Shown piece by piece: positions 11,260-23,656 of a stretch of DNA of 64,000 nucleotides; positions within the stretch are counted from its first letter, which is position 1; every line of letters starts with the position of its first letter. The position numbers and the translations under genes are program-made. Location: NCBI GenBank assembly GCA_035772405.1, contig JAYKKM010000149.1, positions 5,986,001 to 6,050,000 of the forward strand. Direction: 5' to 3'. The notes beneath the pieces are model-generated. The model did not search any database and was not told the origin of the DNA. It saw only the letters and a list, made by a program, of their open reading frames with translations. The stretch is from Chrysogorgia sp. JL179-B06. Lineage: Eukaryota > Cnidaria > Anthozoa > Scleralcyonacea > Chrysogorgiidae.

Positions 11260-11342
11260 ATTCTGAGTCCCGGACAGGAATCGAACTTGTAACCTTCTGA
11301 TTTCCGATGAGACGCTCTAACCTGCCAACCTAGTCTCCACCT
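11260..11342 (-). mobile_element. tRNA-derived SINE, second family
   Basis: The minus strand contains GGTTAGAGCGTCTCATC (A-box region) and AAGTTCGATTCCTGTCC (B box), ending CCGGGACTC. Flanking sequence up to 11160 (GACGATCGTC, TAGTGAATGTGGGAGAG) is shared with the SINE near 46200-46450, which is in the other orientation. Confidence 0.65.
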
Positions 11343-12757
11343 AGCGCTAAAATAACGATAGATAGCGCATGCGTTTAACAGTCAATTTATAATCCCACAT
11401 TCTTAGTCTCTCCACAGGGAACCGTAACGTCTATCAGTGAAGTGAGTTTAACAGTAAATCGGGTTTATTTGGTATTTTTTACACAATAATTGTATTAAAT
11501 CGCTATTAAAATGTTCTTACTTGTTAATTTTGTCGACAATCAGGACAAATTACAGGCAACCACACCAGAAAGGCAACGAGTCAGTGTTTACATCAATTCG
11601 GAAGGCCGTTGGACTGTGCTTGCCCCGCCCCCTTCGTTAGCGTATCGCGCGCTTGTCACATTTAAATTCAGAAGGCCGTTAGACCGCCCTTTCGTGGGCG
11701 TCTCGCGATTTTCGGTAGTAATATAAAAAGTTAGAAGGGATGAAACTCCAATAAGTTTTCGTAGCATGAATGCCCCAACTTGACTCGACCACTTAATTTA
11801 TGGAATGTGTGACGTAGAAATAATAAATGAACGTGGGAGTATACCAAATGCTTTTGAAAGAAAAATAACGGATATTTCGACCTCACTGGCATTCATTCTC
11901 ACAGTGAACTGATCTTTTTACCCAGTGCATTGGCTTATTTTGTGGGATTATCAACTAAATATATTTATTTGTCCAGGGCGCTATATAAACGAGGGCACCT
12001 TTGTTTCGTTTTGTTTTAAAACCCCATTTAATTTGATAACAATCGAAAAACTACACACAAGATAAACCTTATATTATATTTAAATATATTTTAGAGCATC
12101 CTGGTTTGTATTTCTGCCTTTAAATACGGTTTCAAAAGTGACGGCTATTATATAAATTGCTAGTTAAACAAGCTACCTCGCAAGCTACGACAAGGTTCAC
12201 TTCTGTCGGAAAGCGGAGAAGATTTATATGTCAACATCGCGCATAGTGTTCAGGATAGTCATCTGCAAAATTCCCTCTCGTTCGAATATTTGAAGTAATT
12301 TTACCAGCCAGGTCACGGTTTTAATCGCTCTGCATAAAAACATGACACATTTGTAGATTTTTTTCATGTCTGTGTGTCGTCTACCGTTGCAACGATAACC
12401 CGATTGTTCGCGAAAGTATCTTCCCAAAGAGTATGGCCGAAATATCTGGAATATGTATATCCCAGTCACCGTGGGAGAAAATTATGTTGACAAAATGTTA
12501 TTTATTTTGTGTAAAAGATTGACATATGGGAAAGAAAAAGTTAGTTATGACTGTATTTCATGGGCAACAATCAATCCAAGCTCATTATTTTGTGCAATCT
12601 TAACGTACTGGGTTGCCGCTTTAACTCATGTTTTCCCACCTTACATTCAATAATTTTAATACATGATTTATTTAAAAAAACAAGCGTTAACATTTTTCTG
12701 TCTGGAGTTACGGATGAGATTAGTTTATCAATAAGATTCACATTAATAGCAACTAAC
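11343..12757. other. Intron or intergenic, no gene recognised
   Basis: Repeated GGAAGGCCGTT/AGAAGGCCGTT near 11600-11680 is the only local structure. The region is 3' of the fibrinogen-like exon, and I could not find its following exon here with confidence. Confidence 0.35.
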
Positions 12758-13138
12758 CTGAATAACCTGCAACGGTTAACTTGTATTTTTCTGTTTGATT
12801 TGCCACTGAAAATATTGAGTAATCAGCAAAGCGTGTCTCATTCTCAAAATCCTCCATGTCAACTCTCAGAAAGTTTTGACCACTCTTTGTCAATCGATGG
12901 ATATTATCTAGACCAAGCCAGAACTCGCCATTTAAGTCTCCAAAGCCTTTCTTATATTCGTCCCATCCAAGATAAAAGTCAACACTTCCGTCCACTCTTC
13001 TTTGAAAGACAGTCCAACCTCCTCCAATTGTTGACATATCACAGCTAACATTGAATGCTCCAAGACCATCAGGGTCAATGGTGTAGGCACTATCTTTTCT
13101 TTCTCCTTTTTTGTACAAATCAGAACAACTCTTCGGGA
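12758..13138 (-). CDS. Exon encoding fibrinogen-related domain (FReD), N-terminal part
   Basis: A 381-base exon on the minus strand with a plausible acceptor (TTTAG at 13139-13143) and donor (G|GTTAGT at 12752-12758). It is phase 1 at both sides. The product contains KSCSDLYKKGE, then GAFNVSCDMS, GGGWTVFQRRVDGSVDFYL and GEFWLGLDNIHRLT, ending in TVAGYSG. These are the diagnostic N-terminal half of the fibrinogen C-terminal domain of ficolins, angiopoietin-like proteins and FIBCD1-type receptors, which bind acetylated sugars or proteins outside the cell. The C-terminal half, with the calcium and ligand site, should be on a further exon to the left that I did not identify. The frame is clean, so the exon is probably functional. 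Confidence 0.88.
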
Positions 13139-13154
13139 CTAAAGGAATACAATG

Positions 13155-13280
13155 AAAGTTACATTATATTATTATTATTAATAGTAGCAGTAGCAGTAGA
13201 AATACTATATATTATTATTATTATTTATTATTATTTATTTTATTATTATTATTATTTATTATTATTATTAATGAATTTTA
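13155..13280. repeat. (ATT)n microsatellite
   Basis: Imperfect ATT/TTATT runs directly upstream of the fibrinogen exon acceptor, in the intron. Confidence 0.9.
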
Positions 13281-13348
13281 ATTACTTCTTTAACCGTTTT
13301 TAAACATGATGACATTTAATTAACTCAGGACGATCGCAATTTGAGCTA

Positions 13349-13517
13349 CAGTGGAATCCCACCATGTGACCACCCCGTTAATACGACCTCCTCGTTATTG
13401 CGACCACTATTCCTGGTCGGAATATAAGCTATATAGGCGATTCTCCCCCGTTAATATGACCATCCCGTTATTACGACCACCGGTTCGACATCGCTCGTAT
13501 TACCGGGGTTCTACTCG
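13349..13517. mobile_element. pogo/Tigger-type MITE
   Basis: Ends CAGTGGAATCCC and, in reverse, CGAGTAGAACCCC are flanked by TA on both sides (13347-13348, 13518-13519). The interior repeats CGTTAATACGACC/CGTTATTACGACCAC, a pattern common in Tc1/mariner pogo-like MITEs. There is no transposase. Confidence 0.7.
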
Positions 13518-13552
13518 TATTAGTTGAAGTAGTGTTCTCGCGAGTGAAAGTA

Positions 13553-13728
13553 AACTTAGTGAACCATACCGGGTGAGCGAAATATTAAATACACTTAATA
13601 TCACATTCGTTCCCAGCTTGATCATGTAGCTCAGTCGGCAGAGCACCGTTCTGGAAATAGGGAGCCTCCGTTCGAATCCCAGCCGTGGTTGAGAAATTTT
13701 TTGATCGTCCGGTATGGTTCACTAAGTT
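13553..13728. mobile_element. 20-bp-TIR element containing a tRNA-like promoter
   Basis: Perfect 20-bp inverted ends, AACTTAGTGAACCATACCGG at 13553-13572 and its complement at 13709-13728. Inside, on the plus strand, is a tRNA-like unit with an A box GTAGCTCAGTCGG (13626-13638) and a B box GTTCGAATCCC near 13670. This combines SINE-like Pol III boxes with DNA-transposon-like ends. Next to its right edge is an (AATTT)n run that is the tail of the LINE beyond. Confidence 0.65.
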
Positions 13729-15480
13729 AAATTTAATTTAATTTAATTTGTTTTCGTGTTTACATACACAAGGCAAGACACAACAGGGATGTTCAGCCCT
13801 AGTCATGGTGTCTTACCCTCAGAATTAACAAACATACATAATACATTACATATATAACTATAACATTTACATATTACTATATCACAGCCTGTGATACGCT
13901 TATTATAGCACTTATTACAACAAATACATTATACTAACACACACACTCACGTACGCACGCACAGTTAATATTAAAGTGTCACCAAGACGAAAAAATAGTC
14001 CACCAATTCTGATCCTAGTTTATCATAACTACGAAACGAGGAAGAAAGGCGCCCTCGGTTTCTCAACATCCCATCCCGTTCTCGAGATATTCAGGTTTTT
14101 GACATATGCAAATTAGACAGTGTATGACGCCACTTTCTCACATAGACGTAAATAAAATAAACAAAATGAGGACTACCTCTGCAAATAATCGGTAGAAAGT
14201 CCTCAAACCTTGGACACCTATGGCAGGGTGGAATGTACACTCTACTGTACATATCATATAGTTGCCACGGAGATCGTTTGAAAATAAGCGTCTTTCGCCT
14301 AATAAAATTAAATCTTAATTTTTGTCACTTTTTAAAAAAGAATAAGGTGATTTAAACCTCCGAAGTACAATATTTACATGTCTACAAATATTCGTGTGTA
14401 TGCATTACAATAAATGTTGTTTGATAAAGAAGAAATAAACACTTTTTGTTTTATAAATGACAGGTGCCTATTTCCAAACGATCTTCGCGGCAACAACATA
14501 ACTTGTGCAATACGGTGCACATCTCACCCCACCACAGATGTGTAAAGTTTTGAAAACTTTCTACCTATTACCTGCAGAGACATTCCACACTTTGTGAATT
14601 TTATTCTAGTCTATGTGAGAAAATGACGTCATACACCGTCCAACCTCCAAACATCTCGAGAACGGGACAAGACATTGAGGAACCGATAACGCCCCTCCAC
14701 CCCATTTCGCTATTATAATTTACCAAGATCAAAATTGGATAGACGACTTTTTTCGTCTTAGTGGCACTTTAACAACAAATACTGAAGTTCTGCGATTCAA
14801 GGTCTCTAACAGAATTACAATTCAAACATATTGAGCGCCAGGTAGATATAATATCAGTATTGAATGTGTTCTGAAGAGCAACAAAGTATCTTGATTTTAA
14901 ATAATTTTTAAAGAGACCATGTTTGTTAATTTCTTTTGTTTGATCGGAGAGTGTGTTCCAAAGTCTGGATGATCTTATGAAAAAACTTTTTTGAAAATGT
15001 TTAGTCTAGAGGTTTTGGTATTTTGAAATTATGTTTGTTTGAATGCCTGAGATGGTTAACCGGTAGATTTGGAAGATACGGTAGTTAGATAAATCGATGT
15101 TGTATTTTCCATTTAGCAACCATGAAGAAAAAGCAAGTCCTTAATTTCGTGCCAATATGAAAGCGGAAGAAGTTTGGTTTTTATTAGTCTGACTTTGTAA
15201 TCGGCGGACAACTTTGGTATGCCAAGGATGTATGTTGTGCCTCGCCTTTGGACGCCCTCGATATCTCTCATTTGATTAATTGATTGGCCAGACCATATCT
15301 CACTAGCATAGTCAATATGAGGACGAACATGGGCCAGGTAAAGCAATCTCTTTGAACTAATGCTGAATGACTTGGTATTTCGTTTCAATAGTCCAAGTAT
15401 TCTGTTCGCTTTACTGACCGCATTGGACGTATGTGATTTCCACGTGAGATCAGAAGTCACCAACACTCCAAGATCTTTCT
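13729..15480 (-). mobile_element. LINE 3' fragment interrupted by a TTAA element
   Basis: Minus-strand RT tail at 15113-15466 (LVTSDLTWKSHT, SKANRILGLLKRN, VRPHIDYASEIWS, VQRRGTTYILGIPKL, LLPLSYWHEIKDLLFLH) is the C-terminal part of a CR1/Jockey-type ORF2. The remaining tail (RLWNTLSDQ) and 3' UTR continue left to about 13729 and end in an (AATTT)n repeat. The element at 13975-14768 is inserted within its 3' region. Confidence 0.8.
13975..14768. mobile_element. TTAA-flanked foldback DNA transposon (Kolobok/piggyBac class)
   Basis: Ends AGTGTCACCAAGACGAAAAA and, in reverse, AGTGCCACTAAGACGAAAAA are flanked by TTAA (13971-13974, 14769-14772). The inverted similarity continues inwards for about 300 bases (GTTCTCGAGAT/ATCTCGAGAAC, TGACGCCACTTTCTCACATAGAC and its inverse), so most of the element can fold on itself. 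It is non-coding and inserted in the LINE fragment. TTAA sites are used by piggyBac and Kolobok elements, and the family is not decided here. Confidence 0.78.
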
Positions 15481-15615
15481 GGGTAGATGTAGAACCAAGG
15501 ACGTGGCTATACCCATCTTATAGTCAAAGCACACCGGGTTTTTCTTTCTTGTAATAGAAAGAGACTCGCATTTTGAGTTCATTTTTGTTTCTTTCTTTCT
15601 TTACTTTCTACTAAG

Positions 15616-15771
<156 letters not shown>

Positions 15772-15967
15772 GGGCGGATCCAGCTAAAAATCTGACGGGT
15801 GCTCGATTATTTAAAAATACGGGGGCGGGAGAAATTAGACCCCCTGATTTTCAAATTTTACCTTTGATTTGATTTGATTACTATGTAATTGTTCAACGAA
15901 ATACTAATCCTAACGAATATTTATCATCAGAAGAAAACACGTAACCTCGCGAAAATACTAATAGCTG

Positions 15968-17980
15968 CACTGTTATTTTCAACGAGTAGTTTTAACTCCA
16001 GAATCGGGGTTTAAATTTTGAGTTCAGAACAATCCGATTTTTGGAGTTAAATGTTACTCTTCTTTTCAGAGTTAAAAATAACTCGGCAATGAAGAGTTAA
16101 TTTTACTCCAGAAATTAGGGTTAAAATATAAAAATAAACTCCATGATTTCGAGTCAAATGCATTTGCATGTCTTTATTTTAAACACTATCGTAACAAATA
16201 TTTTTACTTAACACAAGTTTGTATAAATAAAAATAACTCAATATCGGTCTCTTCCTGATAAACTTGCGTGGAGGCGAGCCATAGCTCGGTAAGCGAGATA
16301 GTTTTTGGCTCGTGTTTATATGAGTGAATGTCATTCCCGTCTATAGTCTCCTTCGCAGCCGCTAGCTCCTGAGGTAAACGAGTACGTCGACAGTTGGCTG
16401 ACAGAGCCTTTTTTCTCCCAAAATGTACGCCACAAAAGGCCCACATTGCCCGGTCGCTTTTTTCAAGTCTTATCTCGCCAGGAACCAGATTCGCGATTTT
16501 ATTTGACAGCAATCAGCCCCAAGCTCCGAAATAGTTTGGTATATAACAGCGACAACCACTTGGCCAAACTCATATCTGGTCGCTTCACCAATCATATACA
16601 TGTATATTCCGTTCGTCGGATAATGATTTCCACACTACGCCACGCGAATGTCGACCATTAATTAAACATCATTGGGTTGGCTTGACAAATAAATTTGAAG
16701 TCTTTGGACCTCGCTTTGGACAATTATTCTGAAGCGTCCGAACAGCAACAAACTTGAAAGACATGTCCCTGAAGTTGAGCGGTATTAAACACGTCGAGGA
16801 AATGAAAGCATCGACAAGACCGAAGAACGAGTTTTACAGTCTTTATCCACCAATTTGTCCTCCCTTTCAAAACCGGCATCAACCATGTTCTCAGGACTGC
16901 TCCTTTTCGTTCGGTGATGGCAATTTGCCTGAAGTCGGTTCTGGTTCTTCAAGCTTCGACCAGTCGTCAGGTTCGCCACGATTAATTAAACGATTCAAGT
17001 TCTGGACAGCAGCGAGGAATAACTTTAAGCAATGTACTTTTCTGTCATAATAGTAATATACATTTTACAATTCATCATCTCTTAGAACTTTCTTTGCCGA
17101 CTGCCGAGGCGCAAACGAAATTTTAATTAAGTTTTAACTGCCGCTAAAAACTTGATTGACAGGTTTTCGCTGTTTGTAATTTTTCTCCAATTTTTGTCGA
17201 GTTTTCATATACCCCCGGAAGATAGATTTTAATGGCTTTGAAAATACTTTACAAATCATGAAACACAAGTATTAAATATAATAAATATCCCATTGAGGTG
17301 TTTGTGCAATAATATTGCCGGGCATTTTACCATTTTTAAAATACACCAAATTCCGAAACTCCGAAAAAAATATTCGGCCGTATATAGGTTCGGTTCATGA
17401 GAAGTATGACGTTTGAATTAGTTGTCGAGCCTATCAACCAAACGAAGTCGAAATTCCCGACAGCTCGAGTCGAACTTAATTATTCAAACTCGCTGAATTA
17501 GGTTCGGAAGAATGATAAGTTCGACGATTGAACCGGGCCTTAGCTAGCATGCAGCGTGCAGACTCTCCGTATCCGTCCCTGATTAATCTGCACTGAATAT
17601 TCCGCCGTCTATATCGTAGGCTAGGCCTTAGCGGTCTGTATTAAAAATTATCATTAAATATTATTTAATAAAACAAATAAAGAACACAAAAACACAAATT
17701 GTTGTTTACGCGTGTATTTTGATCGTGTTTGTTATGATTGAGATCTTATCTCAGGAATTCACCCCCAAAATAGAGTTTAAATAACTCCGACAAGTTTTAA
17801 CTCCTCTAAAAGAGTTTGCGTAACCCCAGTTGAGACGGTTAACTCCGGCGTAAGGGATAACTTTCAGATACGGTACTCCAAAAAGTAGAGTTAAAATAAC
17901 TCCTGTAAAATAACTCACCCGCATGGAGTTAACTTTGATCCTCTTAAAAGAATTAAAACTACTCGTTCAAAATAACAGTG
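15968..17980. mobile_element. CACTG-ended DNA transposon, about 2.0 kb
   Basis: Ends CACTGTTATTTTCAACGAG and, in reverse, CACTGTTATTTTGAACGAG form inverted repeats of about 30 bp flanked by TG on both sides. CACTG ends with a 2-3-bp duplication occur in EnSpm/CACTA-type elements. Subterminal zones at 15980-16130 and 17760-17960 are packed with short AACTC/GAGTT palindromic units. The central ORFs (16204-16512 minus, 16754-17050 plus) show no recognisable transposase, so it appears non-autonomous. Confidence 0.68.
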
Positions 17981-18329
17981 TGTGAGGTATAGTAGAAGAA
18001 AAAATTGTGCGTTTTATGATACTATCACGAAACTTGGCAGCCTTATAGAGTTTGAGGTGTTTTAAAAAGATAGGGTCGGGACTCCAACGCTAAAGTGCCT
18101 CTAAACGCTATTTTTATACAGCCCAACTACCCCCGGAGAGTTTTGTGCAATTTAAACTTATAGCGAGACCCCAGTTGAAAATGGACACAACTACACACTT
18201 CCTTCTTTACAACGATATATTTACTTGCTATATTATACATAACCGAATTTACAATAATTTAAGGGCGTTACTTGGCCACAGTCCTCCAAGGTATGTATGG
18301 GGAGTCACTTATAGATTTACCCCAAGTTA

Positions 18330-18720
18330 TAGAATTGGGCTGTGTACTGTGACAGACGGTATCGGTTTCTCCACCTACCCTTTGAACTCGACTCCGCACC
18401 TGAAGTATTTCAAGGACGAATGAATCAAGACTTTGACGATATTGATGGGACAAATATCATTATGGATGATATCCTTGTCTGCGGCAAGGATGACGCACAA
18501 TACAACGACCGCTTGAGGCAAGTATTAATTCAGAGAGCTCGCGACGTTAATTTGAAACGGAATCCCGAAAAGTCTAAGGTACAAACCAGTGAAGTCACCT
18601 ACATAGGATACATCTTTAGTAAAACAGGGATCAAGCCTGACCCAGCGAAAGTGAATACCATCACAGAGATGAAAGCACCACAAGACAAAAAAAGAACTTA
18701 TTCGATTTATGTGCATGGTA
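18330..18720 (+). pseudogene. Ty3/Gypsy reverse transcriptase fragment
   Basis: The open stretch 18342-18812 includes YRFLHLPFELDSAPEVFQG, then IIMDDILVCGKD (the catalytic YVDD-equivalent box, with MDD), then VTYIGYIFSKTGIKPDPAKV. This is the classic motif order of Ty3/Gypsy RT palm and thumb. The upstream fingers part is missing. Distal to residue 110 the frame is disturbed. This is retroelement debris, not a host gene. Confidence 0.9.
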
Positions 18721-19330
18721 AACTACTTGGGAAAGTTCATCCCAAAATTGTCCAATATGACCCTGCCACTGCGAGAGTTACTGAAGAAGGAGACAGCATG
18801 GCACTGGATTGAAATCCACGAAAAAGCTTTCCAAGAAATAAAGAAAAGTCTAACTGATGAGCAAATCCTGAAATAGTACGAAGTTACCAAACCGGTGACA
18901 ATATCAGGTGATGCATTTTCCTACGGGTTGTGGGCATGTCTGATGCAAGATGGACGCCCGGTCTCATATGCGTCACGTTCACTAAACAAGTCTGAAGAAT
19001 ACTATGCCCAAATAGGAAGGAACTTCTTGCCAAATTTCACCAGTATATCTACGCCAAACATGTGACCATCGAAACAGACCACAAGCCCTGGAGTACTTGT
19101 TCCGAAAATCTCTCACAGCCACGCCACCAAGATAACAGCGTATGATGCTTACACTCCAAAAGTATGACCTGCATTGTATACAAGTCAGGAAAGAGCCTAT
19201 ATATAGCTGACACTCTGAGCAGAGCTCCTGGGAATAAATAGAAGATCCTTATCAAGTGCACACCGTCCAATACCTGCAAGTATCACCAAAAAGATTAGCA
19301 CAGCTTCATTCCGAGACCAAGGCCGATCCA
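18720..19330 (+). pseudogene. Ty3/Gypsy RNase H remnant
   Basis: In shifting frames one can read the YGLWACLMQDG-like, VSYASRSL-like and VTIETDHK-like motifs of the retrotransposon RNase H domain (around 18910-19090), and SLYIADTLSRA near 19200. Several frameshifts and stops are present. It lies in the expected position between RT and integrase. Confidence 0.7.
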
Positions 19331-19450
19331 GTCCTACAGAAACTGTAGCACGTCGTATACGTTGGTTGGCCAAGTGACAAGTCAGCAGTAGATCATGACA
19401 TTCGCGAATACTGGTCCATTCGACACGAAATCAGCGCACAGGAGGGATAT

Positions 19451-20001
19451 TTGTTACGAGGAGAACGGCTAATAATACCTACGTCACTTAGACGAGAAAT
19501 GCTAAGTATAATTCACGGAAATCATCTCGGCATTGAGAAATGCAAACGACGTGCTCGTGATGTGCTCTACTGGCCAGGCATGAATGACCATATTGCCAAT
19601 CTTATTAAGCGATGCGAGACTTGCCAAACCTTTAGAAGCTGTCAGCAGAAAGAGCCAATGAAAGGACACACGATACCAGACCGACCATTGCAGAAAGTGG
19701 CTTTGGACCTCTTCGAGCTACAGAACGAAAACTGGTGATTACCGAATACTTCTCAAAATTCTTTGAAATCACGAAGCTTTCCAGTACAGCGAGTGCATCA
19801 ATGATCAAGCATCTTAAACCACACTTTGCCAGGTATGGAATTCCAGAGCAAGTCATCAGTGACACGGCCTTCAATTCAGCAGTGCAGAATTTTATATCCT
19901 TTGCCAAGACCTACCACCAGTTTAAGCATACTATGTCCTCCCCGAAATATCCCACTTCTGACGTACGCCATGAACAACAACTACTTTATTCATGCGCATG
20001 A
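19451..20001 (+). pseudogene. Ty3/Gypsy integrase remnant
   Basis: The 95-codon stretch at 19451-19738 carries the integrase zinc-binding domain: H in IIHGNHLGIEKCKRRA and the C..C of IKRCETCQTF, with LYWPGMNDHI between. The rve core continues in the adjoining frame at 19735-20001 (ITEYFSKFFEI, LKPHFARYGIPEQVISD, FISFAKTYHQFKH), ending before the catalytic Glu. One frame break and the missing C-terminus make it non-functional. Confidence 0.88.
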
Positions 20002-20076
20002 CCGCTGTTTATCCCACAAGCGGTTGTCACTGGCAATCGTTTGTGTATAATTGGTACTCATGCCCATATCTAGATT

Positions 20077-20249
<173 letters not shown>

Positions 20250-21030
20250 GCAATGGGAAAGTATCTCCCAACTGGATGACCATCCCAGATGCTTCCAAGG
20301 CTTGTCGTGAGCTTATAATCAAATGTGGTTGCAAACAGAAATGTTCCACAAGATGCAAAGTGTAAATCACTCAGATTAGAATGTACAGAGCTCTGTGATT
20401 GCAATGGACAGTATTCACAGGGATTCGATGAATGAACTCAGTTTCATGTGTAAATAATATAAACAGCATATTCAAATGGATCCAGATGAATCAACTTTTA
20501 CTGCGAGATTGCAATATTGCTACGTTATGGAAATAAATTCACAAATTTGAAAAGTTGAAAAGTAATTTGTTTTATTAGATATTTGGATCAATAAAACTGG
20601 GACCTAGCACCTACTAAAAAGGATTGGGTGAAAGTTTTCATTTTCTGATCTATCTTTTTGGTTATAAAGTGTTGAACATTTAATGTTAAGCTTAAGCTGA
20701 GGTTCATTTTCGAGTAAGAGTGTGTGTATTGGAGGACTGGGCCAAGTAACACCTTAAATCATTTTAAATTTGGTTATGTATAATATAGCAAGTAAATATA
20801 TCGTTCTTAAGATGGAAGTGTGTAGTTGTGTCCATTTTCAATCTGAATTAATTTAATCTCGTTATAAGGTTAACTTGCAGAAAACTCTCCGGGGGGTCTG
20901 GGAGTTGGGCTGTCTAAAAATAGCGTTTAGAGGCACTTTGGCGTTGGGTCCCGAACCTATCTTTTTAAACACCTCAAACTCTATAAGACTGCCAAGTTTC
21001 GTGTTGGTATCATAAAACGCACAATTGGGG

Positions 21031-21588
21031 CTATTTATGACCCCAACAGCCTCACTATAACCGTTACCAATTAGTATTAATATTATCCTCCCGCGGCGCG
21101 AATAAGACACTTCGTAATATTAAACCTGACATGTCTGATTGTTTCTAGAATCAATATGAGATGTATCTGTCTTGAATATTATTGTTAGCAAACATTTCTC
21201 TTTTGCTAACGTAGCGCAGCACAGTTTATTAGCAAACAGCTGCACAGTTGGGTCATAATTTCTGATTTGTTCTCCCGCGCCGCGTGAAATTGACCAGATT
21301 ATCAATAAGTTATCACTAGGTCATTTTACTTTTACGAAGTGGCTATTCGTACTGGAGTTGTACGGACTTTCATTTGCTATTTGTACTGGAGTCAAAATAT
21401 TTTCTCCAATTTTCTAATAAGTACTTGTTTCAAATGATTTTCATTACTCTACCTTTGATTAAATTAAAGTACTATTAGCGATTCCGACAAGCGTTCCCAT
21501 CGTTCGTAAAACGAATTTCTAGACTCTTTACTTACTACAGTTTATCGACACTTAGCAAATTTCATTCATATTTACGCCTGGAAAATAC
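21031..21588. other. No gene recognised
   Basis: AT-rich, without open frames that resemble known proteins. It contains the pair CTGGAGTTG/ACTGGAGTCA near 21350-21390 but no clear element borders. Confidence 0.35.
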
Positions 21589-21662
21589 GGCTTCCGTAGC
21601 TCAGTGGTCAGAGCACTGCACTAGCATCGCAGGGTCGCGGGTTCAATTCCAGCCGGAAGACC
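21589..21662 (+). mobile_element. tRNA-Ala-like SINE, copy 2
   Basis: Same A box (GTAGCTCAGTGG), loop CTAGCAT and B box as copy 1. The body is shortened, because CCTTGGTCTTAAAATGTATG follows the tRNA part directly. Confidence 0.8.
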
Positions 21663-21721
21663 TTGGTCTTAAAATGTATGTATTTCAACACTCGAAATTT
21701 TCCTTCACCATAAATCCTTTC

Positions 21722-22320
21722 AACATGTAGTTTGATCGAGTGAAATGCCAAATATTACCTATAATATACCCAGAATCTTATCCCTGCATTACCACCATAT
21801 ATACAGAACACGTGACTAGGCTCTTGGCAACGGCTTCCGTAGCTCAGTGGTCAGAGCACTGCACTAGCATCGCAGGGTCGCGGGTTCAATTCCAGCCGGA
21901 AGGCATTGAAGTTGCATTTTTTGCAACTGGTCCCGGTTTGGTCTTAAAATGTATGTATTCCAACGCTCGAAATTTTCATTTTCCTTCCATAAATCCTTTC
22001 AACATGTAGTTTGATCGAGATATATATATATATATAGGTTCTGAGGATTTTTGGTAAAGGAAAAATTCGGGTATTGGAATATATACATTTCAAGACCAAA
22101 CTGGGACCAGTTGCGAAAAATGCAACTTAGAGGCCTTCCGGCAGGAATTGAACTCGCGACCCTGCGATACTAGTGCAGTGCTCTGACCACTGAGCTACGG
22201 AAGCCGTTGCCGAGAGCCTAGTCACGAGTTCTGTCTATATAGTGGTGGTAATGCCGGGATAAGATTCTGGGTATATTACAAGTAATATTTGGCATTTCAC
22301 TCGATTAAATTACAGGTCCC
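21722..22320. repeat. Inverted pair of SINE-containing units
   Basis: The unit 21722-22015 (TTTGATCGAGTGAAATGCC, ATACCCAGAATCTTATCCC, then SINE copy 3 with its tRNA-like part from 21832) is repeated in inverse at about 22036-22320, with SINE copy 4 on the minus strand (tRNA-like part 22133-22205). A short (TA)n stretch at 22020-22035 lies at the centre. The conserved sequence extends about 45 bases 5' of each tRNA part (GTGACTAGGCTCTTGGCAAC). Confidence 0.75.
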
Positions 22321-22890
22321 AGTTTGGTCTTAAAATGTATATATTCCAACACTCGAAATTTTCAAGGTCAGCTATAGCCGTATGGAGAACATGAGAAATA
22401 TAATCAACCGCACCTAGCCGAAGTTAACAATCCCGGACAACAGAACTACTTGACATATACTGGTATAACTAGCACCACTTTTAAGCTAAGATACAGTATT
22501 AATCACAAAAAATCCTTCCGCGCTGAAAAGCACATTAATGAAACAGAACTCTGAAAATACATTTTGTCTGATCTATTAGCTAAAATGGTGAATTATCAAA
22601 CAACTAAGTGGATACCGGAATGATCAAAGAGGTGCTGTCTTTGTTTGGAAGAAAAGCTCTATATTCTAAAGGCAAAATGTTTGTTTAATAAAAGCTCGAA
22701 GGGAGCTCCTTTCAAAATGCTGGCATGCGAGAATAAAACATATCTTAACAATGCTAGCCGCAAAAACGGTATAAAGTAATCAAGAACGTCCAAACCTTGA
22801 TGTATATATAAACTAGAAATACGTTCCGCAATAAAACGTCACCCGCCTACCACCCCCCCCCCCCCTAGTGTTTCGTTTCCCCATGGTCCC
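22321..22890. other. No gene recognised; contains a poly-C run
   Basis: A homopolymer of about 14 C lies at 22851-22865. Nothing else could be assigned. Confidence 0.4.
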
Positions 22891-23299
22891 ACGGTTAAAT
22901 ATTGATCGAGATAACGTTCAAAATAATATACGACGAAGCGGTCTCCCGATTTCCGACTAATTTCTAAGTACATAAACCATTTTACGAATGGCATGCACGT
23001 TCTCGTAATATAAAAGGCACGTATGTTATGGACTCGCTAATCGCCGTGTATAATTTTATTGTCTGCAGATATTAAACAAATAGCACGTAGATATTGAAGG
23101 TTATCTCGGCCAATATTCAATCGTTTTCAACTATGTAAACAGATTTGGAATTAGCGAGTCCATAACATACGTGCTTTTATATTACGAGAACGTGCATACC
23201 ATTCGTTAAATGGTTTATGTACTTAGAAATTAGTCGGCAATCGGGAGACCGCTTCGTCGTATATTATTTTAAACGTTATCTCGATCAATATTTAACCGT
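22891..23299. repeat. Inverted repeat with 150-bp arms
   Basis: Left arm 22891-23041 (ACGGTTAAATATTGATCGAG to TTATGGACTCGCTAAT) and right arm 23150-23299 are near-exact inverted copies with about 108 bases between them. Related sequence occurs at 23280-23410 and at 44900-45010 (TTCGGTCAATGTTTAACCG-type blocks), so the arm belongs to a dispersed family. Confidence 0.8.
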
Positions 23300-23656
23300 T
23301 TTCAATTCTGAAATCAGATTTGGAATTAGCGAGTCTAAATACATAACACGCGCGCGCCTATTATATTACGCAAACGCGTATATGCTTCGTAAAAACTTGT
23401 TTATGTAGTTCGTAAGATCACAAATCACCGATGGCCGCTTCGCGTTGTCTTCCCAAATATTGCCCAAAAAATTGATCGGATCTACTGAAACGTAAATGGT
23501 CGAAAATTTGCAAGGCATGTTTAGTATCTTTGATATAAGAAGGTAACTTCTTAACCAAAGGATACATAACGTTGTCTTGTAAACTGGAAATGAGCTCGGT
23601 GGGGCAACTACAAGCGGAAAAGTTGTTAGGTTTTATGAATTTTAGGTAGGAAATAT

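Noticed and set aside
12224..12469. C-terminal exon of the fibrinogen-like gene
   Set aside because: The segment contains NRD- and TRGNFADDYPEHYARC-like words in one frame, but lacks the DNC/WW/CH-N-LNG landmarks expected of that exon.
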